Below are positions 15,668 through 24,021 of a stretch of 64,000 nt of DNA, piece by piece. Every line of letters begins with the position of its first letter. Within the stretch, counting starts at the first letter, position 1. Position numbers and translations under genes: made by a program. The stretch comes from Brevirhabdus pacifica. GTDB lineage: Bacteria; Pseudomonadota; Alphaproteobacteria; Rhodobacterales; Rhodobacteraceae. The notes beneath the pieces were generated by a model. That model was not told the origin of the DNA. It was given only the letters and a program-made list of their open reading frames with translations, and did no database searches. The stretch lies in contig NZ_PGFI01000014.1 of assembly GCF_002797755.1 (NCBI RefSeq), forward strand, positions 62,001-126,000, read 5' to 3'.

Positions 15668-16891
15668 ATGCGGATCGCGACGCTTCGGATAACCGACGAC
15701 AAGGACATCGTCCGCCTGCGGCAGGTGGGACAGTCCGTTGCCAAGGCCCTGGGCTTCGAGACATTCGCACAAACCCGGATCGTCACCGCGCTGATGGAAC
15801 TTGCGCGCAACACGTTGCAGCACGGGGGCGGGGGTCAGATGATCCTGTCTCTCGCAGGGCGCAACGGCCTCGTCACGCTGATGGTGCAGGCCGTGGACCA
15901 GGGCCCGGGGATCAAGGACCTCAAGACCTTGCTGCACGGAGAAGGGGCGATTGCCAGCGCCGGGCCCGGCCTGGGGCTTGGCCTGCGCGGCGTGCACCGC
16001 ATCGCCGATGTCTTCGACGCCGAGACCGGCCCCGCCGGCACCCGGATCGAGGTCGGCTTCCTGACCGCGCTCGCCGCCGCCAAGCTGAGCGAGGCCGCCC
16101 GCCGGGTTACCGACGACGTCGTCAGCCTGGAACGCGCGGATCCGGCCGCCATGCTGGCCCAGCAGAACCGCGAGCTGATGCAGGCCCTGGCCGAGCGGGA
16201 CCTGATGATGGCCGAGATCCATCACCGCACCCGCAACAACCTGGCGCTGGTCAACGGGCTGATCCGCCTCAGCCGCGCCTCGGCCCAGTCCTCGGAAACG
16301 CGCGAGGCGCTGGCCGACCTGGAGAACCGCATCCACGCGATCATGAAGGTTCACGAACAGCTGCAACGGCGCGACGCCGGCGACACGCTGGAGGTGCTGC
16401 CGCTTCTGCGCGACGTGTCGGACCACGCGACGGCGGCCTTCAGCATGCCCGGCCGCACGGTGCGGGTCAGCGTGGACGGCGACGCCGCCGTGCTCAGCAG
16501 CTCGGCCGCGATCGACGTGGCGCTGGTGGTGGGCGAACTGATCACCAACGCCCTGAAACATGCCTTCAGCGGCCGCGAGTCCGGGCGCATCACCATCGAG
16601 GTTTCAGCCCGCGACACGGGCCTCAAGCTGATCGTGGCCGACGATGGCCACGGCCTGCCCGACGGCATGGAAAAGCCCGAACGCTCGGCCTCGCTGGGCT
16701 GGCGGATGATCCGCTCCACCACCCAGAAATACGGCGGCACCATCGACGTCCGCTCGGAAAGCGGGCTGGTGGTCGAGCTGGTTCTGAACTCGATCAATCC
16801 GGTCGAGGAAGGCGCCTCGGACGGGTCCGAGGGCGGGGTGGGCGCCGGTTCCGGAGCAGGTGCCGGGGCAGGGGCCGGGGCTGGCCGCTGA
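15668..16891 (+). CDS. RsbT-like ATPase fused to HisKA_2-type histidine kinase
   Basis: The 407-residue soluble protein has two GHKL domains. Residues 1-135 resemble RsbT (MELARNTLQHGGGG, DQGPGI, GLGLGLRGVHRIADVFD). Residues 175-380 form a histidine kinase of the HisKA_2/HWE type, with phosphoacceptor motif EIHHRTRNN (His186), N box GELITNALKHAF and DDGHGLP. The tail (391-407) is a Gly-Ala repeat. HisKA_2 kinases commonly phosphorylate PhyR-type regulators of the alphaproteobacterial general stress response. There is no transmembrane or PAS sensor, so the N-terminal ATPase half is probably the input from the stressosome. No response regulator gene is adjacent. Confidence 0.9.
   Translation: MRIATLRITDDKDIVRLRQVGQSVAKALGFETFAQTRIVTALMELARNTLQHGGGGQMILSLAGRNGLVTLMVQAVDQGPGIKDLKTLLHGEGAIASAGPGLGLGLRGVHRIADVFDAETGPAGTRIEVGFLTALAAAKLSEAARRVTDDVVSLERADPAAMLAQQNRELMQALAERDLMMAEIHHRTRNNLALVNGLIRLSRASAQSSETREALADLENRIHAIMKVHEQLQRRDAGDTLEVLPLLRDVSDHATAAFSMPGRTVRVSVDGDAAVLSSSAAIDVALVVGELITNALKHAFSGRESGRITIEVSARDTGLKLIVADDGHGLPDGMEKPERSASLGWRMIRSTTQKYGGTIDVRSESGLVVELVLNSINPVEEGASDGSEGGVGAGSGAGAGAGAGAGR
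16838..16888 (+). repeat. Gly-Ala codon repeat at the kinase 3' end
   Basis: A degenerate 6-bp repeat (GCN-GGN) encodes the low-complexity tail VGAGSGAGAGAGAGAGR. It is in frame, and slippage there would change tail length or frame only after the kinase domain. Confidence 0.8.
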
Positions 16892-17003
16892 GCCGCGCCG
16901 GCCTTGCGGGATTTCCGCCTGCGGCGCGAGTTGCGCTGCGTTTGTCCGACTCATCGCGCCGGGCGCCCTTGTTCCGGGCCGGGCGGCGCTTTACATGGGC
17001 AAT

Positions 17004-17810
17004 ATGAAACGTTTCGTGCCCTTTTTGAAGGCGGACCCCGTGGTCGCCGTCGTGCGCTTGTCGGGGGTCATCTCTACCGGGCGCGCGGGGCTGAACGACG
17101 CGGTCATCGCGCCGGTCCTGGAAAAGGCGTTCCGGCGCGGCAAGCCCGCGGCGGTGGCGCTGGTCATCAATTCGCCCGGCGGCTCGCCGGCGCAATCCTC
17201 CCTCATTGCCGCCCGCATCCGGCGCCTGTCGGAAGAGCATGACGTGCCCGTCCACGCCTTTGTCGAGGATGTCGCCGCATCGGGCGGCTACTGGCTGGCG
17301 TGCTCGGCGGGCAACATCGTCGTCGATCCCAACTCGATCACCGGCTCCATCGGCGTGATCTCGGCCTCATTCGGCTTTGACAAGCTGCTGGACCGTTTCG
17401 GGGTGGAGCGGCGGGTCCACACGGTGGGCGGCGCCAAGAGCTTCATGGACCCCTTCCAGCCCGAGAAGACCGAGGATGTGGAGCGCCTCAAGCAGCTCCA
17501 GGAAGCCATCCACGAGAATTTCGTGGCACAGGTCCGCGCCCGCCGCGGCGACCGGCTGAACCCCGAGGTCAAGATGTTCGGCGGCGAGATCTTCGTCGGC
17601 CGCAACGCGGTCGAGGCCGGGCTTGCCGACGAGGTGGGCCACCTGGTCCCGACCATGCGCAAGCTGTTCGGCGACAAGGTCCGGTTCCGCCGCTATGGCA
17701 TCCGCCGCAACCCGTTGGCTTTCCTTGGGGCCTCGCTGGCCCGGGGCGCTGTCGGCAGCGCGCTGGAAAGCGCCGAGGCGCGGGACCTGTGGTCCCGCTA
17801 CGGGCTCTGA
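17004..17810 (+). CDS. SppA-like S49 family serine protease
   Basis: The 268-residue protein has the S49 signature INSPGGSPAQSS, the nucleophile region EDVAASGGYWLACSA (Ser in SGGY) and the likely base Lys in GGAKSFMDPF; NSITGSIGVI lies between. It is a single-domain, short-form signal peptide peptidase. No signal peptide or obvious anchor is present, so it may be cytoplasmic or peripheral. ATG 17004 (MKRFVPFLK) was preferred; ATG 16995 is three codons upstream and equally weak in ribosome site. It starts a plus-strand run with the small CxxC protein and the exchanger. Confidence 0.88.
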   Translation: MKRFVPFLKADPVVAVVRLSGVISTGRAGLNDAVIAPVLEKAFRRGKPAAVALVINSPGGSPAQSSLIAARIRRLSEEHDVPVHAFVEDVAASGGYWLACSAGNIVVDPNSITGSIGVISASFGFDKLLDRFGVERRVHTVGGAKSFMDPFQPEKTEDVERLKQLQEAIHENFVAQVRARRGDRLNPEVKMFGGEIFVGRNAVEAGLADEVGHLVPTMRKLFGDKVRFRRYGIRRNPLAFLGASLARGAVGSALESAEARDLWSRYGL

Positions 17811-17811
17811 C

Positions 17812-18024
17812 ATGATTTTCAAGATCGTATCGCTTTTCCTGATCTTCATGGCTGTGCTGGCAATGTTCGGCAAATGGCGGGTGCCGGGCGCCGACACGCT
17901 GCGCCGGATCGGCGGCGGGCTGGGCAACCGGCTGGGCGGCAAGACCCCCAAGGCCTGCGACCACTGCGGGCGCTACCAGATCGGCAAGGGTCCCTGTGAC
18001 TGCCGCAAGACAAAGGACGTCTGA
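17812..18024 (+). CDS. small membrane protein with CxxC/CxC zinc-ribbon-like tail
   Basis: The 70-residue product has one N-terminal transmembrane helix (about 2-21). A basic linker and a C-terminal CDHCGRYQIGKGPCDC cluster (two cysteine pairs) follow and could bind zinc. It starts one base after the sppA stop and its stop overlaps the exchanger start by one base (TGATG). I know no function; its genomic position suggests co-expression with the neighbours. Confidence 0.8.
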   Translation: MIFKIVSLFLIFMAVLAMFGKWRVPGADTLRRIGGGLGNRLGGKTPKACDHCGRYQIGKGPCDCRKTKDV

Positions 18025-18980
18025 TGGATTTCCTGTTGGCCCTGCTGGGGCTTGCCATTCTTCTTCTGGCCGGCGACGCGCTGGTGCGCGGGGCGGTCAA
18101 CCTGTCGCTGCGCATTGGTGTGCCGGCGCTGGTCGTCTCTTTGACCATCGTGGCCTTCGGCACCTCGGCGCCCGAGCTTCTGATCTCGATTCAGGCGGTG
18201 CTGGACCATGCGCCCGGCATTGCGCTGGGCAATGTCGTCGGCTCCAATATCGCCAACGTGCTGCTTGTCCTGGGCATCCCTGCGATACTGTCGCGGCTGC
18301 ACACCAGCGGCTGCGAGACGAAGAAGGACTTCGTCTTCATGCTGGCCGCCACCGCGCTTTTCATGGTGCTGGCCTACTTCGCGCCGCTGGCCTGGCCGCA
18401 CGGGTTGATCCTGCTGGCGATGCTGGGCGTCTTCCTCTACCGGGCTTTCGCCAAGGCGCGGGCGCACCGGGCCGAGGGGGATTGCGCCGGCGCCGACGAC
18501 GAGGAGCTGGACCTCGACGGGCTGGACCCCGAGATGCCCGGCTGGCGCATCGGAATGTTCCTTGTCGCGGGCCTGATCGGTCTGCCGCTGGGCGCCGATA
18601 TCCTGATCGACGCGGCCAGCAACATCGCCCGCAGCTTCGGCATGTCCGAGTCGGTGATCGGCCTGACACTGGTGGCCTTCGGCACCTCGATGCCCGAACT
18701 GGCGACAACGGTGATGGCGGCCCTGCGCCGGCAGGCGGACGTGGCCCTGGGCAACGTGATCGGATCGAACATCTTCAACCTGCTGGCCATCCTGGGTATC
18801 GCCACGCTGGTGGGGCCGATCCCCGTCGACGATGAGATCCTGAATTTCGACATCTGGGTGATGCTGGCCTCGTCGCTGGTGCTGATCCCCTTCGTCTTCT
18901 GGGGACGCGACATCGGGCGCAGCTGGGGCATTGGCTTGACGGGCCTTTATATTGCCTATGTTCTCGTGCTGCTGAACTGA
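18024..18980 (+). CDS. K-independent Na+/Ca2+ exchanger family protein (CaCA, YrbG-like)
   Basis: The 318-residue protein has about ten transmembrane helices in two homologous halves. Each half carries the alpha-repeat motif: VAFGTSAPELLIS plus GNVVGSNIANVLLVLG in the first, and VAFGTSMPELATTV plus GNVIGSNIFNLLAILG in the second. These Glu-containing repeats bind the transported cations. An acidic loop (about 152-174) separates the halves. The likely role is cation/proton or Na+/Ca2+ antiport at the inner membrane. Confidence 0.92.
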   Translation: MDFLLALLGLAILLLAGDALVRGAVNLSLRIGVPALVVSLTIVAFGTSAPELLISIQAVLDHAPGIALGNVVGSNIANVLLVLGIPAILSRLHTSGCETKKDFVFMLAATALFMVLAYFAPLAWPHGLILLAMLGVFLYRAFAKARAHRAEGDCAGADDEELDLDGLDPEMPGWRIGMFLVAGLIGLPLGADILIDAASNIARSFGMSESVIGLTLVAFGTSMPELATTVMAALRRQADVALGNVIGSNIFNLLAILGIATLVGPIPVDDEILNFDIWVMLASSLVLIPFVFWGRDIGRSWGIGLTGLYIAYVLVLLN

Positions 18981-19017
18981 CCGGGGCGCGCGCCCCGGCG
19001 AACATCCGGGAGCCTAC

Positions 19018-19815
19018 ATGAAAAACGCACTTGTCACCGGGGCGGGGAAGCGGCTGGGCCGCGCCATGGCGCTGAGCCTGGCCGAACAGGGCCTCAACGT
19101 CGCGGTGCATTACGCGGGCTCGAAGGACGGGGCCGAGGAGACGGTCGCCGCCATCCGCGCCATGGGACGCCGCGCGGTGACGCTTCAGGCCGACCTGTTG
19201 GAGGAGGAAGCCGCGCAGGCCCTGGTCGGGCGGGCGGCCGAGGCGCTGGACGCGCCCCTCGACGTGCTGGTCAACAACGCCTCGATCTTTGAATACGACA
19301 CGCTGGCCAGCGCCACGCGCGAAAGCTGGGACCGGCACCTCGGCTCGAACCTGCGGGCGCCCTTCGTGCTGATGCAGCGCTTCGCGGAACAGGCGCCTCA
19401 GGCCGCCACCGACGAGAATGGCGAGGCGCGCGCGCAGGCCTGCGTCATCAACATGCTGGACCAGCGGGTGCGCAACCTCGGCCCCGAGTTCATGACCTAC
19501 ACCCTGGCCAAATCCGCCCTCTGGACCCTGACGCGGACGGCGGCGCAGGCACTCGCCCCCCACATCCGTGTCAACGCGATCGGCCCCGGACCCACCCTGC
19601 GCGGGGAGCGCCAATCGCAGGACCATTTCGACCGCCAGCGGGCGGCGACCATCCTGCGGCGGGGCTCCAACCCGCAGGACGTGACCGCCGCCATGACCTA
19701 CCTGCTGCATGCGCCCGGGGTAACCGGGCAGCTTCTGTGCACCGACGGTGGTCAACACCTGGGCTGGGAAACACCGGACGTGCTGGGTGTGGAAATCCCG
19801 CTCTGGGAAGGCTGA
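19018..19815 (+). CDS. SDR oxidoreductase, FolM/pteridine reductase-like
   Basis: The 265-residue short-chain dehydrogenase has the NADP-binding TGAGKRLGRA (residues 7-16), a VNNAS motif, and the catalytic YTLAK. Instead of the usual catalytic Ser it has INMLDQRVRNLGPEF before the Tyr, as in pteridine reductases and FolM where Asp replaces Ser. The arginine-containing KRLGR fits NADPH preference. It probably reduces dihydromonapterin or dihydrofolate. It stands alone, 37 bases after the exchanger, with a GGGAG ribosome site. Confidence 0.82.
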   Translation: MKNALVTGAGKRLGRAMALSLAEQGLNVAVHYAGSKDGAEETVAAIRAMGRRAVTLQADLLEEEAAQALVGRAAEALDAPLDVLVNNASIFEYDTLASATRESWDRHLGSNLRAPFVLMQRFAEQAPQAATDENGEARAQACVINMLDQRVRNLGPEFMTYTLAKSALWTLTRTAAQALAPHIRVNAIGPGPTLRGERQSQDHFDRQRAATILRRGSNPQDVTAAMTYLLHAPGVTGQLLCTDGGQHLGWETPDVLGVEIPLWEG

Positions 19816-19947
19816 ATTCTCCTTTGCGACCTTGACTTGTCCACTCGTCACGCCGGGCTGAAGGGTCTGTAACGATTCTGTTAGGGTTTACAGGTGGTTG
19901 ATGCTAGGCAAAAGAAAATATCAATAATAACAACACCTTATTTCGAT

Positions 19948-19962
19948 GCCTAAAAAATAGGC
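19948..19962. promoter_or_regulatory. GCCTA-AAAAA-TAGGC dyad
   Basis: This is a perfect 5-bp inverted repeat around an A5 spacer. The right arm continues as TAGGCAAA, a word also present at 19905-19912. It could be an operator or a small hairpin in the uvrC leader. Confidence 0.45.
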
Positions 19963-20026
19963 AAATCAGGGAAGCGCCCAGTAATTAATAGAAATTTATC
20001 TCTCACCCAAAGTTATCTCCAAGGTT

Positions 20027-20045
20027 GTCCACAAATTCCGTGGAC
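20027..20045. promoter_or_regulatory. GTCCAC-N7-GTGGAC dyad before uvrC
   Basis: This perfect 6-bp inverted repeat with a 7-base spacer is centred about 73 bases upstream of the uvrC start, a good place for a regulator or a leader hairpin. The left arm overlaps a DnaA-box-like TTGTCCACA (20025-20033). Confidence 0.5.
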
Positions 20046-20108
20046 TAGTTTGTCATTGCTCCGGCCGTCATTAGATTGCAGCCGGACGGGGAATCAGGAG
20101 GGCCGAGG

Positions 20109-21986
20109 ATGATCGACGACGACGGACAGGAACGGGAGCAGCGGCCGCGCGGTCATCGCTGCGTCCAGTCCTATCTGCGGTCGCTGGACTCCTCCCCGGG
20201 CGTCTACCGGATGCTCGATTCCGAAAGCCGGGTCCTCTACGTCGGCAAGGCGCGAAACCTCAAGGCGCGTGTCTCGAACTATGCCCGGCCCAGCGGCCAC
20301 AGCGCCCGCATCTCGCGGATGATCCGCGAAACCGCCAGCATGATGTTCCTGACCACCCGGACCGAGACCGAGGCCCTGCTGCTGGAGCAGAACCTCATCA
20401 AGCAGCTCAAGCCGCGCTACAACGTCCTGCTGCGCGACGACAAGTCCTTCCCGAATATCCTCGTCGCCAAGGATCACCCCTATCCGCAGATCCGCAAGCA
20501 TCGGGGTGCGCGCAAGGACAAGGGCGCCTATTACGGCCCCTTCGCCAGCGCCGGCGCGGTCAACCGCACGCTGAACCAGCTTCAGCGGGTCTTCCTGCTG
20601 CGCAACTGCACCGACAGCGTCTTCAACAGCCGCACGCGGCCCTGCCTGCTTTACCAGATCAAGCGGTGCTGCGCGCCCTGCGTCGACTACGTGACCGAGG
20701 ACGAATATTCCGCTCTGGTCCAGGACGCGGAGAATTTCCTTTCGGGTCGCTCGACCACGATCCAGACGACCCTGGCGCGCGAGATGGAAGAGGCTTCGGC
20801 CGCCATGGAGTTCGAGCGCGCGGCCGCCCTGCGCGACCGTATCCGGGCCCTGACCCAGGTGCAGCAGGCCCAAGGGATCAACCCCCGTGGCGTGGCCGAG
20901 GCCGATGTCATCGCCCTGCACATGGAAGGGGGGCAGGCCTGTGTGCAGGTCTTCTTCATCCGGGCCAACCAGAACTGGGGCAACCACGACTATTTCCCCA
21001 AGGTGGGTGCCGACATGGACAGCGCCGAGGTGCTCCAGGCCTTCGTCGGTCAGTTCTACGACACCAAGACACCGCCCCGGCTGATCCTACTGAGCCACCC
21101 GATCGAGGATGGCGACCTGATGGCCGATGCCCTCTCGCAGAAGGCCGAGCGCAAGGTCGAGCTGGCGGTGCCGCAGCGGGGCGAGAAGGCCGAGCTGATC
21201 GAGAACGCCGCCCGCAACGCCCGCGAAAGCCTGGCCCGCCGCATGGCCGAGACCGCGACCCAGGGCCGCCTTCTGACCGGCCTGTCCGAGGCGCTGGGCA
21301 TCGAGGGCAAGCTGGAGCGGATCGAGGTCTACGACAACTCGCACATCCAGGGAACGGATGCGGTCGGTGCCATGATCGTGGCGGGGCCCGAGGGCTTCAT
21401 GAAAAACCAGTACCGCAAGTTCAACATCCGCGACGAGAGCCTGACCCCGGGCGACGATTTCGGGATGATGAAAGAGGTGCTGACCCGCCGCTTCAAGCGC
21501 CTGCTGAAAGAGGATCCGGACCGCCGGGGCGGCAACTGGCCCGACCTTCTGATCATCGACGGCGGCGCGGGGCAGGTCAGCGCCGTGGCGGGCATCATGG
21601 CGGATCTTGGGGTGTCTGACATCCCGATGGTGGGGGTCGCCAAGGGCGTCGATCGCGACGCCGGCAAGGAAGAGTTCCACCGCCTCGGCCAGCGGCCCTT
21701 CGCGCTGCGCCACAACGATCCCGTGCTCTATTTCGTGCAGCGTATGCGCGACGAGGCGCACCGCTTTGCCATTGGCACGCATCGCGCCAAGCGGGCCAAG
21801 TCCAGCATGAAGAACCCGCTGGACGAGATCCCCGGCGTCGGCGCCACGCGCAAACGCGCCCTGCTGGCCCATTTCGGCAGCGCCAAGGCGGTCAGCCGTG
21901 CCGGGCTTGCCGACCTCAAGGCGGTCGACGGCATCTCTGGTGCGCTGGCCGAAACCGTTTATGACTTCTTCCATGAGCGCGGCTAA
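20109..21986 (+). CDS. uvrC: excinuclease ABC subunit C
   Basis: The 625-residue UvrC makes both incisions in nucleotide excision repair. The GIY-YIG domain is at about 25-110 ([22 protein letters not shown]). A UVR motif follows (about 218-252, [20 protein letters not shown]), then the C-terminal RNase H-like endonuclease ([36 protein letters not shown]) and a helix-hairpin-helix end ([20 protein letters not shown]). ATG 20109 was chosen because a strong AGGAGGGCCGAGG site precedes it; an upstream in-frame start lacks one. No LexA-type site was noticed upstream. Confidence 0.97.
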   Translation: MIDDDGQEREQRPRGHRCVQSYLRSLDSSPGVYRMLDSESRVLYVGKARNLKARVSNYARPSGHSARISRMIRETASMMFLTTRTETEALLLEQNLIKQLKPRYNVLLRDDKSFPNILVAKDHPYPQIRKHRGARKDKGAYYGPFASAGAVNRTLNQLQRVFLLRNCTDSVFNSRTRPCLLYQIKRCCAPCVDYVTEDEYSALVQDAENFLSGRSTTIQTTLAREMEEASAAMEFERAAALRDRIRALTQVQQAQGINPRGVAEADVIALHMEGGQACVQVFFIRANQNWGNHDYFPKVGADMDSAEVLQAFVGQFYDTKTPPRLILLSHPIEDGDLMADALSQKAERKVELAVPQRGEKAELIENAARNARESLARRMAETATQGRLLTGLSEALGIEGKLERIEVYDNSHIQGTDAVGAMIVAGPEGFMKNQYRKFNIRDESLTPGDDFGMMKEVLTRRFKRLLKEDPDRRGGNWPDLLIIDGGAGQVSAVAGIMADLGVSDIPMVGVAKGVDRDAGKEEFHRLGQRPFALRHNDPVLYFVQRMRDEAHRFAIGTHRAKRAKSSMKNPLDEIPGVGATRKRALLAHFGSAKAVSRAGLADLKAVDGISGALAETVYDFFHERG

Positions 21987-22003
21987 GGCGATAGGAAGAC
22001 CGA

Positions 22004-22669
22004 ATGAACTGGAACCTGCCCAACATCCTGACCGTGCTTCGGCTGCTTGCGGCCCCCGGCGTCGCGCTGATGTTCCTGTATTTCGACCGGCCGCTTGCCG
22101 ACTGGTTCGCGCTGGCGCTTTTTCTGGGGGCGGCTGTCACCGACTGGTTCGACGGCTACCTTGCCCGCGCCTGGAAACAGGAATCGCGGTTCGGTGCCAT
22201 GCTGGACCCGATCGCCGACAAGGTGATGGTGGTGACGGCGCTGGTGGTGATCGTGGGCAATTCCGGCATGAACCCCTGGCTGATCCTGCCGGTCACGGTG
22301 ATCCTGTTCCGCGAGGTTTTCGTCAGCGGTCTGCGCGAGTTTCTGGGCGCCCAGGCGGGCCTTCTTAAGGTGACGAACCTGGCCAAGTGGAAGACCACCG
22401 CGCAGATGATCGCCATTGCCGTTCTATTCCTTGGCACCGGGCTGGAGCAGCTGCACCTCGAGGGGTATTATGAGGCCAGCCCCGAGGAGTACCGCACAGC
22501 CATCGAGCAGGGGCCGCGCGACTGGAACCCGCTTTGGCTGACGATGGAGGGGGGATGGTACGCGGGCCTGGCGGGGATCGCCCTGATCTGGCTTGCCGCC
22601 GTGCTGACCGCGCTGACCGGCTGGGATTATTTCCGCAAGGCGCTGCCCTTCCTGCGCGAGGAGAGATGA
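22004..22669 (+). CDS. pgsA: CDP-diacylglycerol-glycerol-3-phosphate 3-phosphatidyltransferase
   Basis: The 221-residue inner-membrane enzyme makes phosphatidylglycerol phosphate, the first step to phosphatidylglycerol. The CDP-alcohol phosphotransferase motif is complete: DWFDGYLAR, then FGAMLDPIADK, with the D-G-A-R-G-D-D residues in order. It opens with NWNLPNILTVLRLLAAPGV, the usual PgsA start. An inserted loop (about 147-178) lies before the last helix. It follows uvrC by 17 bases and leads directly to moaD. Confidence 0.96.
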   Translation: MNWNLPNILTVLRLLAAPGVALMFLYFDRPLADWFALALFLGAAVTDWFDGYLARAWKQESRFGAMLDPIADKVMVVTALVVIVGNSGMNPWLILPVTVILFREVFVSGLREFLGAQAGLLKVTNLAKWKTTAQMIAIAVLFLGTGLEQLHLEGYYEASPEEYRTAIEQGPRDWNPLWLTMEGGWYAGLAGIALIWLAAVLTALTGWDYFRKALPFLREER

Positions 22670-22670
22670 G

Positions 22671-22919
22671 ATGATCGATGTGATGTATTTCGCCTGGGTG
22701 CGCGAGCGGATCGGCCTGCCCCGCGAAACGGTCGAGACCACCGCCACCACCGTCGCCGAACTGGTCGAGGAGCTGAAGGCCCGCGAAGAGCGCTACGCAA
22801 TGGCGTTTTCCGACATCTCGGCCCTGCGCGTCGCCGTCGACCAGGAGCTGACCGATTTCGACGCCCCGCTGGCCCGTGCCCGGGAGGTCGCTTTCTTCCC
22901 GCCGATGACAGGGGGCTGA
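22671..22919 (+). CDS. moaD: molybdopterin synthase sulfur carrier subunit MoaD
   Basis: The 82-residue ubiquitin-like protein ends in the required Gly-Gly (FFPPMTGG). The C-terminal glycine is thiocarboxylated and donates sulfur to precursor Z within molybdopterin synthase. The start is one base after the pgsA stop and moaE starts three bases after its stop, so the two subunits are co-translated. Confidence 0.94.
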   Translation: MIDVMYFAWVRERIGLPRETVETTATTVAELVEELKAREERYAMAFSDISALRVAVDQELTDFDAPLARAREVAFFPPMTGG

Positions 22920-22922
22920 GCC

Positions 22923-23378
22923 ATGGACATCCGCGTCCAGGAGGGTCCCTTCGCCCAGGGGGAGGAGCTTGACGCCTTTGCCAAGGGCCGGCCCGACGTG
23001 GGCGCGGTCGTCAGCTTCACGGGCCTCGTGCGCGACCTGGCCCCCGATCCCATGAAGCACATGGAGATCGAGCATTACCCCGGCATGACCGAACGCGCGA
23101 TCACCACCATCGCCGAAGAGGCACAGCAGCGCTGGTCGCTGGCCGACGTACTGGTGATCCACCGCTATGGCCGGCTGCGGCCCGGCGACACGATCATGAT
23201 GGTCGCCACCGCCTCGCGCCACCGGGCCGATGCGTTTGCCGCGGCCGAATTCCTGATGGACTACCTCAAATCTCGCGCCCCCTTCTGGAAGAAGGAAGTG
23301 ACCGGTGACGATGCCGAATGGGTCGCTGCTAAGGACGAGGACGAGGCCGCGCTGGATCGCTGGACCCCTCGCGACTGA
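22923..23378 (+). CDS. moaE: molybdopterin synthase catalytic subunit MoaE
   Basis: The 151-residue protein has the MoaE signature: GAVVSFTGLVRD, IEHYPGMTERAI, VIHRYGRLRPGD and the C-terminal KSRAPFWKKE with the catalytic lysine. It converts precursor Z to molybdopterin with MoaD. It is the last gene of the uvrC-pgsA-moaD-moaE run. Confidence 0.96.
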   Translation: MDIRVQEGPFAQGEELDAFAKGRPDVGAVVSFTGLVRDLAPDPMKHMEIEHYPGMTERAITTIAEEAQQRWSLADVLVIHRYGRLRPGDTIMMVATASRHRADAFAAAEFLMDYLKSRAPFWKKEVTGDDAEWVAAKDEDEAALDRWTPRD

Positions 23379-23429
23379 ACCACGGAGCCTGACGCATCCG
23401 ATGACCGATTTCGTCGCCAGCCTCGGCGC

Positions 23430-23468
23430 GCTCAGCCGGGGGCGGGGCGCTCAGCCGGGGGGCGGGGC
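23430..23468 (+). repeat. tandem 19/20-bp GC-rich duplication
   Basis: Two adjacent copies (23430-23448 and 23449-23468) of GCTCAGCCGGGGGCGGGGC, the second with one extra G. The duplication covers the stop codon and last codons of the GFA gene, so slippage here would alter its C-terminus (YAPPPG). Confidence 0.8.
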
Positions 23469-23876
23469 GTAGGCCGCAAAGACCTCGGCGCCGGTCAGTG
23501 TTCTGGTCTTCTCGGACAGGGCGTAGTGGTCCGGTTTACTGTCGATGAAGAACTGCACGGTCAGAGCAAGATCCGAGGTATCGTCCAGCAGCCCGGCCGC
23601 GATCTTGTATTCGTCGCTGCCAAGGATGTGGTAAAACACGTTCGAGCCGCATGTCCCGCAAAACCCGCGTTCCGCCCAGTCTGAAGATCGGAACCGAACG
23701 ATGCGGTCCTGACCCTCGAACACCGCGTTGTCGAACGGGACGCTGAAAAACGGCCCCGAGGCCCAGCGGCGGCACATCTTGCAATGACAGGCAGAGACCT
23801 CGGGCCGGGTCAGGGTGCCGCGTATCGTGACGGCTCCGCACAGGCATCTTGCGGTTCGCGTTTCCGGCGTGGTCAT
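23451..23876 (-). CDS. GFA/CENP-V domain zinc protein
   Basis: The 141-residue protein has the GFA family zinc ligands: Cys11 and Cys13 (CLCGAV), Cys30, Cys32 and Cys35 (CHCKMC), and Cys73 and Cys76 (CGTCGSN). The family is named after glutathione-dependent formaldehyde-activating enzyme, but most members have no proven activity, so formaldehyde metabolism is only a possibility. It is convergent with moaE and stands alone. Confidence 0.9.
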   Translation of the reverse strand: MTTPETRTARCLCGAVTIRGTLTRPEVSACHCKMCRRWASGPFFSVPFDNAVFEGQDRIVRFRSSDWAERGFCGTCGSNVFYHILGSDEYKIAAGLLDDTSDLALTVQFFIDSKPDHYALSEKTRTLTGAEVFAAYAPPPG

Positions 23877-24021
23877 CGGATGGTCTTTCTTGGGCGGCGC
23901 TGCGTTCGGCCTAGCCTATCACAGTTTACATTACCTCCCCATACACCGACCCCCCGCACACTCCGATCCCCCGAACACCAGACGGCGCACGGGGGGCTTT
24001 GCTTTGACGGAACCGGTCGCG

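Larger units (their letters stand above)
19816..20108. other. AT-rich intergenic region before uvrC
   Basis: This stretch of 293 bases is strikingly AT-rich between about 19880 and 20060 compared with its GC-rich surroundings. It carries two perfect dyads, two copies of TAGGCAAA, and a TTGTCCACA that is one base from a DnaA-box consensus. It should include the uvrC promoter. No small gene was convincing. Confidence 0.7.

Noticed and set aside
19880-20060. Replication origin
   Set aside because: Only one near-consensus DnaA box is visible and no dnaA, hemE or parAB genes lie nearby; AT-richness alone is not enough.
23401-23472. 23-codon frame after moaE
   Set aside because: It has a poor ribosome site and its end lies in a low-complexity GC repeat.
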